A stretch of DNA of 43,541 bases from JALYGJ01 sp036558545. GTDB taxonomy: Bacteria; Chloroflexota; Limnocylindria; Limnocylindrales; CSP1-4. The DNA is taken from the NCBI GenBank assembly GCA_036558545.1, contig DATBFJ010000039.1, positions 1 through 43,541 on the forward strand. Reading direction: 5' to 3'. Every line of letters begins with the position of its first letter. Within the stretch, counting starts at the first letter, position 1. The position numbers and the translations under genes were made by a program. Below are positions 7,232 to 15,088 of this stretch, in pieces. The notes below the pieces were generated by a model. The model saw only the letters and a program-made list of their open reading frames with translations. It did not search any database and had not been told where the DNA came from.

Positions 7232-8185
7232 TCAGGCGATGAGCTCATCGAGCGAGTCGAGCCACGCGTCGCGCGCCAGTGACGCGATGATTGCCCCATC
7301 GCGAAGGCTCGCCTCGCTCACTTCTGCCTGGCCCAACAGGAAACGATCCAGGAGCGCCGATACGATCGCAACGCCGGCGGCGAGCTGGCGAGCTCGCCGC
7401 GGCCTGACGGCGAAATGCGCGGTGACCTCGTCGGCACTCATCTGGGCCAGCGTCTTCAGATCCTCGTTGAGGTGCGCTCGATCGAGCATGCCCAGGCGCG
7501 CGACGTTGGTTGCCGTTCCGCCGACGAAGATTGCCCTGTGGATCGCCACTCCCGCATGCTCGGGCCAGATCTGTCCGTCGACGATGTCGCGCGCCGCTGC
7601 CACCAGGGCTGCCAGCTCGTCGGCTGTGGGCGGGTCGCTGTTGACTATGGCATTGGTCAGCCGGGCCGAACCCAACGGCAGCGGCACCACGTCGAGCTCC
7701 ATGCCAGGCACGTATATGACCGCCTCCGTCGATCCACCGCCGATATCCACGACGGCCAACGCTTCCTCGGGCGACACGCCTCCAGTCACGCCAAGAAAGG
7801 TCAGCTGGGCTTCCTCGCGCACCGTCAGGACGTGCACAACATGGCCCGTGAATCGGCTTACGGCCGCGATCAGCTCGTCGGTGTTGCTGGCACGCCGCAG
7901 CGGCTCCGTGCCGACGATCGTGACGCGCGATGCACCAACGGATTCGGCAAGGGCAATCTGGCCCTCGAGCGCGTCGACCACCGCCTGGAGCGACTCGGGT
8001 GGAATGCGCCGGCCACTGTCGACCACATCGCCCAAACCGATCAGCTCGCTCGAATCAGCCAGCGGCTCGAGGTCAGTCCGAACGCCTGCCCGAACAGCGC
8101 GCGCGGTTCGCGCCGCCATCACGTGGACGCTGTTGCTGCCGATATCGATGGCGGCCGCAACGCGCGGCGACGGCTTCACGGGCAC
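7232..8185 (-). CDS. Ppx/GppA family exopolyphosphatase
   Basis: Releases phosphate from the ends of polyphosphate, or converts pppGpp to ppGpp. The 317-residue protein has the actin-fold phosphate motifs AAAIDIGSNSVHVMAA near the N terminus and VVDIGGGSTEAVIY in the middle, plus FVGGTATNVARL typical of the family. The length matches short, single-module Ppx2/MTH313-like members rather than the 500-residue E. coli Ppx, so the C-terminal HD-like domain is absent. Start GTG 8185 has a poor -10-like GACACT 6 bases upstream; GTG 8179 is an alternative. Polyphosphate kinase and a CHAD protein downstream on the other strand favour a polyphosphate role. Confidence 0.9.
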   Translation of the reverse strand: MPVKPSPRVAAAIDIGSNSVHVMAARTARAVRAGVRTDLEPLADSSELIGLGDVVDSGRRIPPESLQAVVDALEGQIALAESVGASRVTIVGTEPLRRASNTDELIAAVSRFTGHVVHVLTVREEAQLTFLGVTGGVSPEEALAVVDIGGGSTEAVIYVPGMELDVVPLPLGSARLTNAIVNSDPPTADELAALVAAARDIVDGQIWPEHAGVAIHRAIFVGGTATNVARLGMLDRAHLNEDLKTLAQMSADEVTAHFAVRPRRARQLAAGVAIVSALLDRFLLGQAEVSEASLRDGAIIASLARDAWLDSLDELIA

Positions 8186-8231
8186 ACATCAAGTGTCGCC
8201 CCTGCAGCGCCGTCGCCGCTCAGCCGAATTG

Positions 8232-8239
8232 GTTAACGT
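8232..8239 (+). promoter_or_regulatory. GTTAACG half-site with overlapping -10-like TAACGT
   Basis: GTTAACG (8232-8238), the core repeat of the Pho boxes found downstream, occurs once here. TAACGT (8234-8239) inside it ends 6 bases before GTG 8246. The single copy and its overlap with the -10 make a regulatory role uncertain. Confidence 0.35.
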
Positions 8240-8245
8240 TTGGCC

Positions 8246-9073
8246 GTGACCCCATTCCCATCGCGCAGTCGGCGCCGCAGCCTGCTCGTCGCGTGCCTGG
8301 TGCTCGCCGCGTTGCTGGCGGCGCCGGCCGCCCCGGCCGGCGCCGCGGAGTGGAACGGCCGCTTCAGCATCTGGCGCAATGGCGCGTTTGCCACCCAGTA
8401 CCTCGATGCGTCGTGTGTTGGCGCCACGATCCAGATGACGCTCAACCTGATCAAGGGCACACACGATCATTCAAAGGGCCACCAGCTGTCATTGCTGGCT
8501 TACGCCGCCGCGCACTCGAAGTACCCGGTCGAGGATGGCGGCGCCGATCCCGAGGGATGGACCCAGGCACTCGTCCATTTCGGTGCGGGCGAGAACTACG
8601 GCTGGACGACCAACTCGACGATGCAGTCTGCCCTCCAGACGGCGGCGTCGCAACTGCGCGAGACGGGCAAGCCCGTGGGCCTGCTGGTCCACTTCGGCCG
8701 GCACGCCTGGCTGATGACCGGCTTCACCGCGACTGCGGACCCCGCGACGACGGACGACTTCCAGGTCACCTCTGCCGAAGTGGTCGGGCCGCTATGGCCA
8801 TCCGGCACGCTCAACGGCGAGCACTTCGACCCCGGCCCAGGCACATGGATGGACACGAGCGACCTGGCGCGCAAGTTCAACACCTATGTCGAGCCTGACC
8901 AGCCGATCTGGTACGGCAAGTACGTCACCGTGGTTCCCGACATCAGCAAGGCCAACCAAGGCGGTCAGCCTGGGGATCAATCTCCCGACCTGTCGTCTGC
9001 CACGGGCTGGATCTACGTCTACGACTTGCTGAGCCGCCGATTGGCGGTCCGCGACTTCCTGTGGCTGCCGTAG
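8246..9073 (+). CDS. secreted papain-like (C39-like) cysteine peptidase family protein
   Basis: A 275-residue exported protein. A signal peptide is clear: a basic start (SRSRRRS), a hydrophobic core (LLVACLVLAALLAAP) and an AGAA-type cleavage site near residue 32. The mature part resembles C39-like papain-fold proteins, with a candidate nucleophile Cys in LDASCVGATIQMTLN and a candidate His in FGRHAWLMTGF; the rest is unfamiliar. The start GTG 8246 is chosen because TAACGT lies 6 bases upstream; TTG 8240 would add two residues. It lies between exopolyphosphatase and polyphosphate kinase and has a GTTAACG site in its promoter, so a link to phosphate stress is possible. Enzyme activity is unproven. 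Confidence 0.65.
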   Translation: MTPFPSRSRRRSLLVACLVLAALLAAPAAPAGAAEWNGRFSIWRNGAFATQYLDASCVGATIQMTLNLIKGTHDHSKGHQLSLLAYAAAHSKYPVEDGGADPEGWTQALVHFGAGENYGWTTNSTMQSALQTAASQLRETGKPVGLLVHFGRHAWLMTGFTATADPATTDDFQVTSAEVVGPLWPSGTLNGEHFDPGPGTWMDTSDLARKFNTYVEPDQPIWYGKYVTVVPDISKANQGGQPGDQSPDLSSATGWIYVYDLLSRRLAVRDFLWLP

Positions 9074-9076
9074 GCT
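9071..9076 (+). promoter_or_regulatory. -10-like TAGGCT of the DUF971 gene
   Basis: TAGGCT starts inside the stop codon of the upstream gene and ends 6 bases before ATG 9083, suggesting an internal leaderless promoter. Confidence 0.4.
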
Positions 9077-9082
9077 TCCGGG

Positions 9083-9472
9083 ATGAGCTCCTTCACGTCG
9101 GGTGGCGAGTACCTCGTGCCCAAGCGCGTCCACGCCGACCGCGGCCAATCGGTGCTCGAGATCGAGTGGCCAGATGGCCACGTCAGTCGCTATGACTTCG
9201 AGACCCTGCGCTGGCTTTGCCCGTGCGCGTACTGCCGAGGCGAAGCCGGCATCCCCGGCTGGCTCGACTCCAATCCCACGCTCACCCAGGCGCAGACGCA
9301 ACTGACCGACCTGCAGCTCGTCGGCACGTACGCACTGCAACCGACATGGGCCGACGGCCACCACACGGGCTTCTACACGTTCCAGCGACTGCGCGAGGAA
9401 TGTCCCTGCGCCGAGGACGTCGCTCAGCGTGGCGGCGCGGCCGGCGTCGCCAAACGGGCGCGGCTGGGCTGA
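9083..9472 (+). CDS. DUF971 (GBBH-like N-terminal) domain protein
   Basis: A 129-residue cytoplasmic protein built almost entirely of the DUF971/gamma-butyrobetaine-hydroxylase N-terminal-like domain: a beta-rich region LEIEWPDGHVSRYDFETLRW followed by the cysteine motif CPCAYCRGE, and later VGTYALQPTWADGHHTGFYTF. These small domains are often linked with Mrp/ApbC iron-sulfur carriers; the cysteines may bind a metal or cluster. A short extra CPC occurs near residue 114. Its precise function is unknown. It lies 9 bases after the C39-like gene. Confidence 0.85.
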   Translation: MSSFTSGGEYLVPKRVHADRGQSVLEIEWPDGHVSRYDFETLRWLCPCAYCRGEAGIPGWLDSNPTLTQAQTQLTDLQLVGTYALQPTWADGHHTGFYTFQRLREECPCAEDVAQRGGAAGVAKRARLG

Positions 9473-9513
9473 CGAAGTACGGCCGAGTACTATCGAGGCC
9501 TTGTCGCCGGTGC

Positions 9514-9558
9514 GTTTACGCACCACCGTCGCGAGCGTTAACGTCCCCTCGGTAGACT
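9514..9558 (+). promoter_or_regulatory. Pho-box-type promoter of polyphosphate kinase
   Basis: GTTTACG (9514-9520) and GTTAACG (9537-9543) are separated by 23 bp, close to two 11-bp turns. The second repeat is followed after exactly 9 bp by TAGACT (9553-9558), the same geometry as at three other promoters in the window. Start of transcription would be about 9565, four bases before the ATG. Confidence 0.6.
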
Positions 9559-9568
9559 GACCCGTCCC

Positions 9569-11713
9569 ATGGCCGCCATTCGCCAACAGGTAGACAACGC
9601 CAACGTCGTTCCGGGCACGACCGTGCCACGGCGCCTGTCGCCAATTCGGACGAGGCGACGCGTCCGCGACATCCCCTACATCAATCGCGAGCTGTCGTGG
9701 CTCGAATTCAACGAGCGCGTGCTCCATGAGGCTGTGGACGATCGCAACCCGCTCCTCGAGCGTGTCCGCTTCGTGGCCATTTTCGCCAACAACCTGGACG
9801 AGTTCTTCCAGATCCGCGTCGCCGGCCTGAAGCAGCAGCTCGCGGCCGGCCGGTCGAACCCGACGCCTGACGGCATGAGCGCGGCACAGACGCTCGATGC
9901 GATCCGAACGCGTCTGCTGCCAATGGTCCAGCTCCATTCCGAGACGTGGTCCCAGATTCGTCAGGCGCTCACTGACGAGTCGATCCGCATCGTCCGCTAC
10001 GAGGAGCGACCGGAGCGTCACGTCGAGATGCGCGCCCGCTTCTTCGACGAGATCTTCCCGGTTCTGACCCCGCTTGCGGTCGATCCCGGCCACCCGTTCC
10101 CGTACATCAGCGACCTGTCGCTGTCGCTCGCGGTCACGGTCCGTGATCCGGTCACGGACGAGCGTCTGTTCGCCCGGATCAAGGTCCCGCCGGTCCTGCC
10201 GCGGCTCATGGAGGTCGGCGAGAACACATACGTGCTGCTCGAGCAGGTCATCGCCGCCAATCTCGACGCTCTCTTCCCCGGGATGGAGATCCTTGAGCAC
10301 CATCTCTTCCGGGTAACTCGCAACGCGGACCTCGCGCTCGAAGAGGAAGAAGCGCCGGATCTGCTCGAGGCGATCGAAGAGGAGTTGCGCAAGCGCCGCT
10401 TCGGCAACGTCGTCCGGCTCGAGATCGAGCGTTCGATGCCGCATGCCACGAGGACGCTGCTGATGCGCGGCCTGAACGTCGATGCATCGGACGTGTACGA
10501 GATCAGCGGCATGCTCGATCTCAATGCGCTCAACGCCATCGCCGACCTGGACATCGCGGCCCTGCACTACCCGTCCTACCAGCCCGTCGTTCCGCTGCGG
10601 CTTCTGCCCACCGATCCAGACGAGGAAGCCGACGCTTTCGCCGCGATGCGCGCCGGCGACATCCTCATTCACCACCCCTATGAATCGTTCGTTGCATCGG
10701 TGCAGCGCTTCATCGAGCAGGCGGCCGAGGATCCCGACGTGCTGACGATCAAGCAAACGCTGTACCGCACGTCGGGCGACTCACCTATCGTGCGCGCGCT
10801 CATCGACGCGGCCGAAGCCGGCAAGCAAGTCGTGGTTCTCGTCGAGCTGAAGGCGCGCTTCGACGAAGCCGCGAACATCGTTTGGGCGCGTGCCCTTGAG
10901 CGGGCCGGAGCGCATGTTGCATATGGCGTGATGGGCCTCAAGACGCACTCCAAGGTCGCACTGGTCGTTCGTCGCGAGGGACGCGGCCTGCGTCGTTACG
11001 TGCACATCGGGACCGGCAACTACAACAGCAAGACGGCCCGCGGCTATGTCGATCTCGGCCTGCTCACGTGTGACCCGGACATAGGTGCCGACGTCACCGA
11101 CCTGTTCAACGTCCTGACCGGGCACTCGCGCCAGACGCGGTATCGCAAGCTGCTCGTAGCCCCGGCGATGCTGCGCTCCGGGCTCGTCGACATGATCGAC
11201 GCGGAACGGGAGCGTCACCAGGAGTTCGGTGACGGCCGCATCGTCGTCAAGTGCAATGCCATCGTCGATCCGGCATCAATCGCCTCTCTTTACCGCGCGT
11301 CGGCCGCGGGCGTGCCAATCGACATCATCGTCCGCGGCATGTGCTCGGTCAGACCCGGCGTGCCCGGTGTTAGCGACACGATCAGCGTCCGCTCGATCGT
11401 GGGCCGCTACCTCGAGCACTCGCGCATCTTCGTGTTCGGCACCGGCGAGCGTGAGCGCTTCTTCATCGGCTCAGCGGATCTCATGGAACGCAACCTCGAT
11501 CGGCGCGTCGAAGCGCTCACGCCGGTCACGGACGCGGACAGCCAGGCGCGCCTGCGCACGATCATCGAGGTGATGCTTGCCGACGATCGGCGAGCATGGC
11601 AGCTTGGCGACGAGGATCGCTGGCGGCGTGTCGAGGAGACGACCACCGACAAGCGTGGCGTGGACACGTTCGAGACGTTCATGAATCTCGCCCGCTCCAC
11701 GGGCGTGGGGTGA
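9569..11713 (+). CDS. ppk: polyphosphate kinase 1
   Basis: Polymerises inorganic polyphosphate from ATP terminal phosphate, reversibly. The 714-residue length and architecture match Ppk1: N domain beginning YINRELSWLEFNERVLHEA, head domain, and two phospholipase-D-like domains. The phosphohistidine is expected at His460 in GLKTHSKVALV, and the second active-site histidine at His617 in YLEHSRIFVF. The family motifs HIGTGNYNSKTARGY and SADLMERNLDRRVE are intact. The ATG follows a Pho-box promoter, so expression probably rises in phosphate starvation. The stop overlaps the CYTH-CHAD start by GTGA, coupling the polymerase to a polyphosphate-binding partner. Confidence 0.97.
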   Translation: MAAIRQQVDNANVVPGTTVPRRLSPIRTRRRVRDIPYINRELSWLEFNERVLHEAVDDRNPLLERVRFVAIFANNLDEFFQIRVAGLKQQLAAGRSNPTPDGMSAAQTLDAIRTRLLPMVQLHSETWSQIRQALTDESIRIVRYEERPERHVEMRARFFDEIFPVLTPLAVDPGHPFPYISDLSLSLAVTVRDPVTDERLFARIKVPPVLPRLMEVGENTYVLLEQVIAANLDALFPGMEILEHHLFRVTRNADLALEEEEAPDLLEAIEEELRKRRFGNVVRLEIERSMPHATRTLLMRGLNVDASDVYEISGMLDLNALNAIADLDIAALHYPSYQPVVPLRLLPTDPDEEADAFAAMRAGDILIHHPYESFVASVQRFIEQAAEDPDVLTIKQTLYRTSGDSPIVRALIDAAEAGKQVVVLVELKARFDEAANIVWARALERAGAHVAYGVMGLKTHSKVALVVRREGRGLRRYVHIGTGNYNSKTARGYVDLGLLTCDPDIGADVTDLFNVLTGHSRQTRYRKLLVAPAMLRSGLVDMIDAERERHQEFGDGRIVVKCNAIVDPASIASLYRASAAGVPIDIIVRGMCSVRPGVPGVSDTISVRSIVGRYLEHSRIFVFGTGERERFFIGSADLMERNLDRRVEALTPVTDADSQARLRTIIEVMLADDRRAWQLGDEDRWRRVEETTTDKRGVDTFETFMNLARSTGVG

Positions 11714-13212
11714 CCGCGACAGAGCCGCACGAGATCGAGCTGAAGTTCGCCTTCGACGACGCGGACGCGCTGCGCGACTGGCTCGACGAAACCTTTCCGC
11801 TGGCGCGCGGTGACGGATGGAAGACTCACGAGATCACGGATGTGTATTTCGACACGGCCGACCAGGCGCTCAAGGACGCTGGCTACGGCGCTCGACTTCG
11901 CACCATTGGCTCGCTCACAACTCTGACGCTCAAGTCCAACGTTGAGGTGAGCGGCGGGCTGCACCGGCGCCTCGAGCTCGAGGCCCCGGCGACGAAAGCC
12001 CTCGACGCGGAAAAGTGGCCCGACAGCGAGGCGCGCTCGCGAGTCATCGACGTCGTCGGCGCACGCCGGTTGATCGAGAGCTTCGTGATCGGTCAGCAGC
12101 GCCGCGAGCGCTACGTCACCTTGGGCGATTCGACGGCGGTCGCATCGCTCGATCAAGGCGAGGTTGAGTACCTGGGCATTGCAGCGGGTGAACTGCAGCA
12201 CCTCGAGATCGAGCTGCGCGAGGGTGAGCCGGCCGCATTGCGCGCCGTGGCCAGGCAGGTGGCCAGGTCCGGGCTGGCCACAGCAGAGGACCACAGCAAG
12301 CTCGAGCTCGCAAAGGAGATGGTCGAGGCTGTGGCGCGCGTCGCGCCGGATGATTCGTGGGCTGATGCCGCGCGCAAGCTGCTGCGCAAGCACCTCCTTC
12401 GAATGCTCGAGCGCGAGGGGGCGACGCGCGCCGGCGACGCCAACGCGCTGAAGCAAATGCGCGTCGCCACGCGGCGCATGCGCGCGACGTGGCGTGTCTT
12501 CGGAAATGCCTTTGCCGGGGCACACGCACAGCATTTCGACGCGAACCTGCGCCACGTCGCGGAGCTGCTCGGTGCCGTGCGCGACCTGGACGTGCTGCTC
12601 AACACCGTCGGAGCGCGTGAAGACGTGGCAGCCATGGCCGCGAGCTGGCGCGCCAGGCGCGACGCCGCGTTCGACGAGCTGATGCGTCACATCGACAGCC
12701 GCGCATACGAGCGCTTCGTCGACGATTTCCTGGAGGGCACCGGAGCGCGCGCGTTCTGGCACACCGGTAAGCACGCCCACGACAAGGTCGCGGAGCGTGC
12801 GACACCCAGTCTCGAACGCGCGCGCGATCGGATGATGGCCGCGGCGGATGCCGCCAGTGACTCAAATGAGGCGGCGGCCTGGCACCAGCTGCGCATCGCG
12901 GCAAAGAAGATGCGCTACTCGCTCGAGGCATTTCGCGACGTCCTCGACGAGCGCGCGGCGACGGACTTCATCGAACGCCTGCGCGCCATCCAGGACAACC
13001 TTGGCGAGATGAACGATGCCTCGGTCGCCGCGCGCGAAGCCGCCTCGTGGTTGACCAGTGCCGCCGGCGCCGATGCTCCGCCTGGACAGCGCGTGGCCGT
13101 GGCACGGTACATCGGTCAGTCGGAAGGTGCCGTGGCCCGAAAGCGGGCTGACTTTGCGACTCTGTGGCCTGCCCTGGCGTCATCCTCCGTTCCGCCGCTC
13201 GTCCACAACTAA
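11710..13212 (+). CDS. CYTH-CHAD domain protein
   Basis: A 500-residue fusion of an N-terminal CYTH triphosphate-tunnel domain (residues about 7-205, with the ExExK motif E8/E10/K12) and a C-terminal CHAD helical bundle (about 220-495) with conserved basic histidine-containing helices such as LKQMRVATRRMRATWRVF and WHQLRIAAKKMRYSLEAF. CYTH domains hydrolyse triphosphate or inorganic polyphosphate, and CHAD domains bind polyphosphate granules. Start GTG 11710 forms a GTGA overlap with ppk. The gene supports a local polyphosphate-handling unit. The stop overlaps the first repeat of the next Pho box. Confidence 0.93.
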   Translation: MTATEPHEIELKFAFDDADALRDWLDETFPLARGDGWKTHEITDVYFDTADQALKDAGYGARLRTIGSLTTLTLKSNVEVSGGLHRRLELEAPATKALDAEKWPDSEARSRVIDVVGARRLIESFVIGQQRRERYVTLGDSTAVASLDQGEVEYLGIAAGELQHLEIELREGEPAALRAVARQVARSGLATAEDHSKLELAKEMVEAVARVAPDDSWADAARKLLRKHLLRMLEREGATRAGDANALKQMRVATRRMRATWRVFGNAFAGAHAQHFDANLRHVAELLGAVRDLDVLLNTVGAREDVAAMAASWRARRDAAFDELMRHIDSRAYERFVDDFLEGTGARAFWHTGKHAHDKVAERATPSLERARDRMMAAADAASDSNEAAAWHQLRIAAKKMRYSLEAFRDVLDERAATDFIERLRAIQDNLGEMNDASVAAREAASWLTSAAGADAPPGQRVAVARYIGQSEGAVARKRADFATLWPALASSSVPPLVHN

Positions 13213-13262
13213 CGGAGTGTTAACGCCGCGCTAACGAGCCGTAGACCAATGGCCGGGAGTAT
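13208..13262 (+). promoter_or_regulatory. four-repeat Pho-box promoter of the orphan OmpR-type regulator
   Basis: Repeats ACTAACG (13208), GTTAACG (13219), GCTAACG (13230) and the weaker GTAGACC (13241) are spaced exactly 11 bp. Nine bp after the last one stands GAGTAT (13257-13262), which ends 6 bases before ATG 13269, so the transcript would be leaderless. Confidence 0.7.
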
Positions 13263-13268
13263 CCGGAC

Positions 13269-13964
13269 ATGGCGGTCTTCGACCCTGCACATGTATCGAC
13301 GCTTGCGCTGTCACCCGGCAGTGTCGGGTCGTGGCTCGGCTCAGCTGCCCCCGGCGTGCACGTCACACCGGACCGGGCTGCGTTCCGCCAGCTGCTTCGC
13401 GCGTCGGGGCCCGCAGTCGTCGTCGTCTGGGTTCCGCCGGCCACGGCACAGGAAATCGGCGATGTCGCGGCGGCGCGCAGGCTGCGCCGTGATCTGCGCG
13501 CGATCCTCATCGACAAGCCAGCCGCAGGCGGCGAGCGCGTCACGGCGCTCCGGTCGGGCTTCGACGAGGCCCTCGATTCCCGAGTCGGTCACACGGAGCT
13601 GGCCAGCCGTATCGACCTGTTGAGCGAAGAGATCCGCGAGCAGATCGCGGCTCGCCGAGTTCAGCTCGGTGGAAGCGTGTGGCTCGATCGTGAGCGTCGG
13701 CAGCTCGTGGTGGCGGATCGGCCGATTCACCTGCGTCCGCGTGAATACGCGCTGCTCGACGTGCTCTCGAGAGAGCCCGGCCGGACGTTCAGTCGCGAGG
13801 ACCTGCTGAACGCTGTCGGAGCCGACCCAACGCACGGCGACCTGCGCTCGGTAGACGTTCATGTCACCTGGCTGCGCGAAAAGCTCGAGCCGGTCGGCGT
13901 GGGCGGACCGGTGCTCGAGACCGTCCGCGGGGTCGGATATCGGCTCGAGCTGGGCGAGCGTTAA
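13269..13964 (+). CDS. OmpR/PhoB-type transcriptional regulator with degenerate receiver domain
   Basis: A 231-residue protein. The C-terminal half (about 135-230) is a normal OmpR winged helix: DRPIHLRPREYALLDVLSREP, SRSVDVHVTWLRE-like transactivation region (positions 195-207) and the closing LETVRGVGYRLE. The N-terminal half can be laid on the receiver fold, but the acidic pair after strand 1 is replaced by SP, the phospho-acceptor after strand 3 by VVVVWVPP with no Asp, and the Lys after strand 5 is lost. It should therefore not be phosphorylated. No kinase gene adjoins it. Pho-type repeats lie both before and after it, and pstS follows, so it may itself bind these boxes or work beside PhoB. 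Confidence 0.85.
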   Translation: MAVFDPAHVSTLALSPGSVGSWLGSAAPGVHVTPDRAAFRQLLRASGPAVVVVWVPPATAQEIGDVAAARRLRRDLRAILIDKPAAGGERVTALRSGFDEALDSRVGHTELASRIDLLSEEIREQIAARRVQLGGSVWLDRERRQLVVADRPIHLRPREYALLDVLSREPGRTFSREDLLNAVGADPTHGDLRSVDVHVTWLREKLEPVGVGGPVLETVRGVGYRLELGER

Positions 13965-14014
13965 CGAAGCGTTAACAAGCCGCGAACGCGGCGTTGACGG
14001 ACGGCTCGGATGTT
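13960..14014 (+). promoter_or_regulatory. four-repeat Pho-box promoter of pstSCAB-phoU
   Basis: GTTAACG (13960), GTTAACA (13971), GCGAACG (13982) and GTTGACG (13993) form a perfect 11-bp ladder. Nine bp after the last repeat is GATGTT (14009-14014), a -10-like hexamer. The first repeat includes the stop codon of the upstream regulator. This is the best box in the window. Confidence 0.75.
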
Positions 14015-14023
14015 TGAGCCGTC
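14000..14023. repeat. 8-bp inverted repeat at the pstS promoter
   Basis: GACGGCTC (14000-14007) and GAGCCGTC (14016-14023) are perfect inverted arms around an 8-base centre. They enclose the proposed -10, so an operator is more likely than an RNA hairpin. Confidence 0.5.
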
Positions 14024-14048
14024 ACATCAGAAAGAGGAGAGGAATCCT

Positions 14049-14972
14049 GTGAGCAAGCATTTGAGCTTGGCTGCCGCCGTCGTGGCGATCGGCGCCTTCG
14101 TTGTCGCGTGTGGCGGCAACGGGTCGACGCCGGCACCGGCAAGCCAGCCGGCCGGCAGCACGAGCGCGAGCTCGCCGGCAGCGAGCGTCATGACCCTGCC
14201 CGTCGCGGACTGCCAGACCGGCACCGCAATCGCCGGCGGTTCGACAGCGATGCAACCAGTCGTCGAAGCGGCGGCTGAATCGTACGCAGCCGGATGTGCC
14301 GGCGGGTCAGTCCAGGTCCAGGGCGGCGGTTCAGGCACTGGCCTGACGCAGGTCGCGGCAGGTGCCTTCCAGATCGGCAACTCAGACGTCGATGCGTTCA
14401 GCAAGCTGGCGACTCCAGATGCCAGCGCGCTGGTCGACCACCAGGTCCTCAAGCAGGGTTGGATCATGGTCACCAACACCGACGTTACCGGCGTCACCAA
14501 CCTGAGCACCGACCAGGCCAAACAGATCTGGACGGGCGCGATCACGAACTGGAAGGATGTCGGCGGGAACGACGAGGCGATCACGTTGATCATCCGTCCC
14601 GAGAGCTCGGGCACCCGGGCGACGTTCAAGTCGATCGTGCTCGGCGGAGCAAGTGAGGCCCAGGGTCAGGCGCTGACCGAGGACTCGAACGGAGCGGTCA
14701 CACAGGCAGTTACCTCCACGCCTGGCTCGACGAGCGTGATCGGGTTCGCCTACTACCAGTCAAACAAGTCACAGCTCAATGGGCTGCAGCTCGACGGAGT
14801 CGATGCCACGGTCGCGAACATGACCGCGGGCACGTACAAGCTGGCCGCCGTCGGCCACATGTACACCAAGGGCGATCCGAGCGGTCTGACCAAGGCGTTC
14901 CTCGAGTTCATGATGAGCGACGGCGTTCAGCACCAGCTTCTGCCCAGCCTGTTCTACGCACCGGTCCAGTAA
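14049..14972 (+). CDS. pstS: phosphate ABC transporter substrate-binding lipoprotein PstS
   Basis: Binds inorganic phosphate outside the membrane and delivers it to PstCA. The 307-residue precursor starts at GTG 14049, set by the strong Shine-Dalgarno GAGGAGAGGA at 14034-14043; an earlier in-frame ATG at 14010 lies in the promoter. It has a lipoprotein signal with lipobox VVAC (Cys21), a Ser/Pro/Ala-rich linker and the PstS phosphate-site motifs GGSTAMQPVVEA, QGGGSGTGLTQV and RPESSGTRATF. First gene of the pst operon, behind a four-repeat Pho box; two hairpins separate it from pstC. Confidence 0.97.
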   Translation: MSKHLSLAAAVVAIGAFVVACGGNGSTPAPASQPAGSTSASSPAASVMTLPVADCQTGTAIAGGSTAMQPVVEAAAESYAAGCAGGSVQVQGGGSGTGLTQVAAGAFQIGNSDVDAFSKLATPDASALVDHQVLKQGWIMVTNTDVTGVTNLSTDQAKQIWTGAITNWKDVGGNDEAITLIIRPESSGTRATFKSIVLGGASEAQGQALTEDSNGAVTQAVTSTPGSTSVIGFAYYQSNKSQLNGLQLDGVDATVANMTAGTYKLAAVGHMYTKGDPSGLTKAFLEFMMSDGVQHQLLPSLFYAPVQ

Positions 14973-14997
14973 GGACGGATTGCGATAAGCACGACCC

Positions 14998-15022
14998 GCT
15001 GCGGGCACTCCCAGCCCGCAGC
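14998..15022 (+). terminator. hairpin 1 between pstS and pstC
   Basis: Perfect 9-bp arms GCTGCGGGC and GCCCGCAGC around a 7-base loop. No U-tract. Probably a 3' stabilising or partial termination structure for pstS mRNA. Confidence 0.5.
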
Positions 15023-15034
15023 CGCTCCTCCCCG

Positions 15035-15064
15035 CGATCAGGGCCGGAAAGCCGGCCCTGATCG
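15035..15064 (+). terminator. hairpin 2 between pstS and pstC
   Basis: Perfect 13-bp arms starting CGATCAGGGCCGG around the tetraloop AAAG, followed by only two Ts. A leaky terminator or RNA-processing stem that would leave more pstS than permease mRNA. Confidence 0.6.
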
Positions 15065-15088
15065 TTCACGTCTTGGAGCACGATCGCC

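Noticed and set aside
8792..10756. 654-codon open frame on the minus strand opposite ppk
   Set aside because: It is the antisense shadow of the polyphosphate kinase gene; composition is Arg/Gly/Val/Asp-rich with no domain, and ppk is unambiguous.
11407..12780. 457-codon minus-strand open frame opposite ppk end and the CHAD gene
   Set aside because: No recognisable domain, crosses two real genes; a GC-driven shadow.
14010..14048. ATG 14010 as the start of PstS
   Set aside because: It lies within the promoter palindrome and would put 13 charged residues before the signal peptide; GTG 14049 has an excellent ribosome site.
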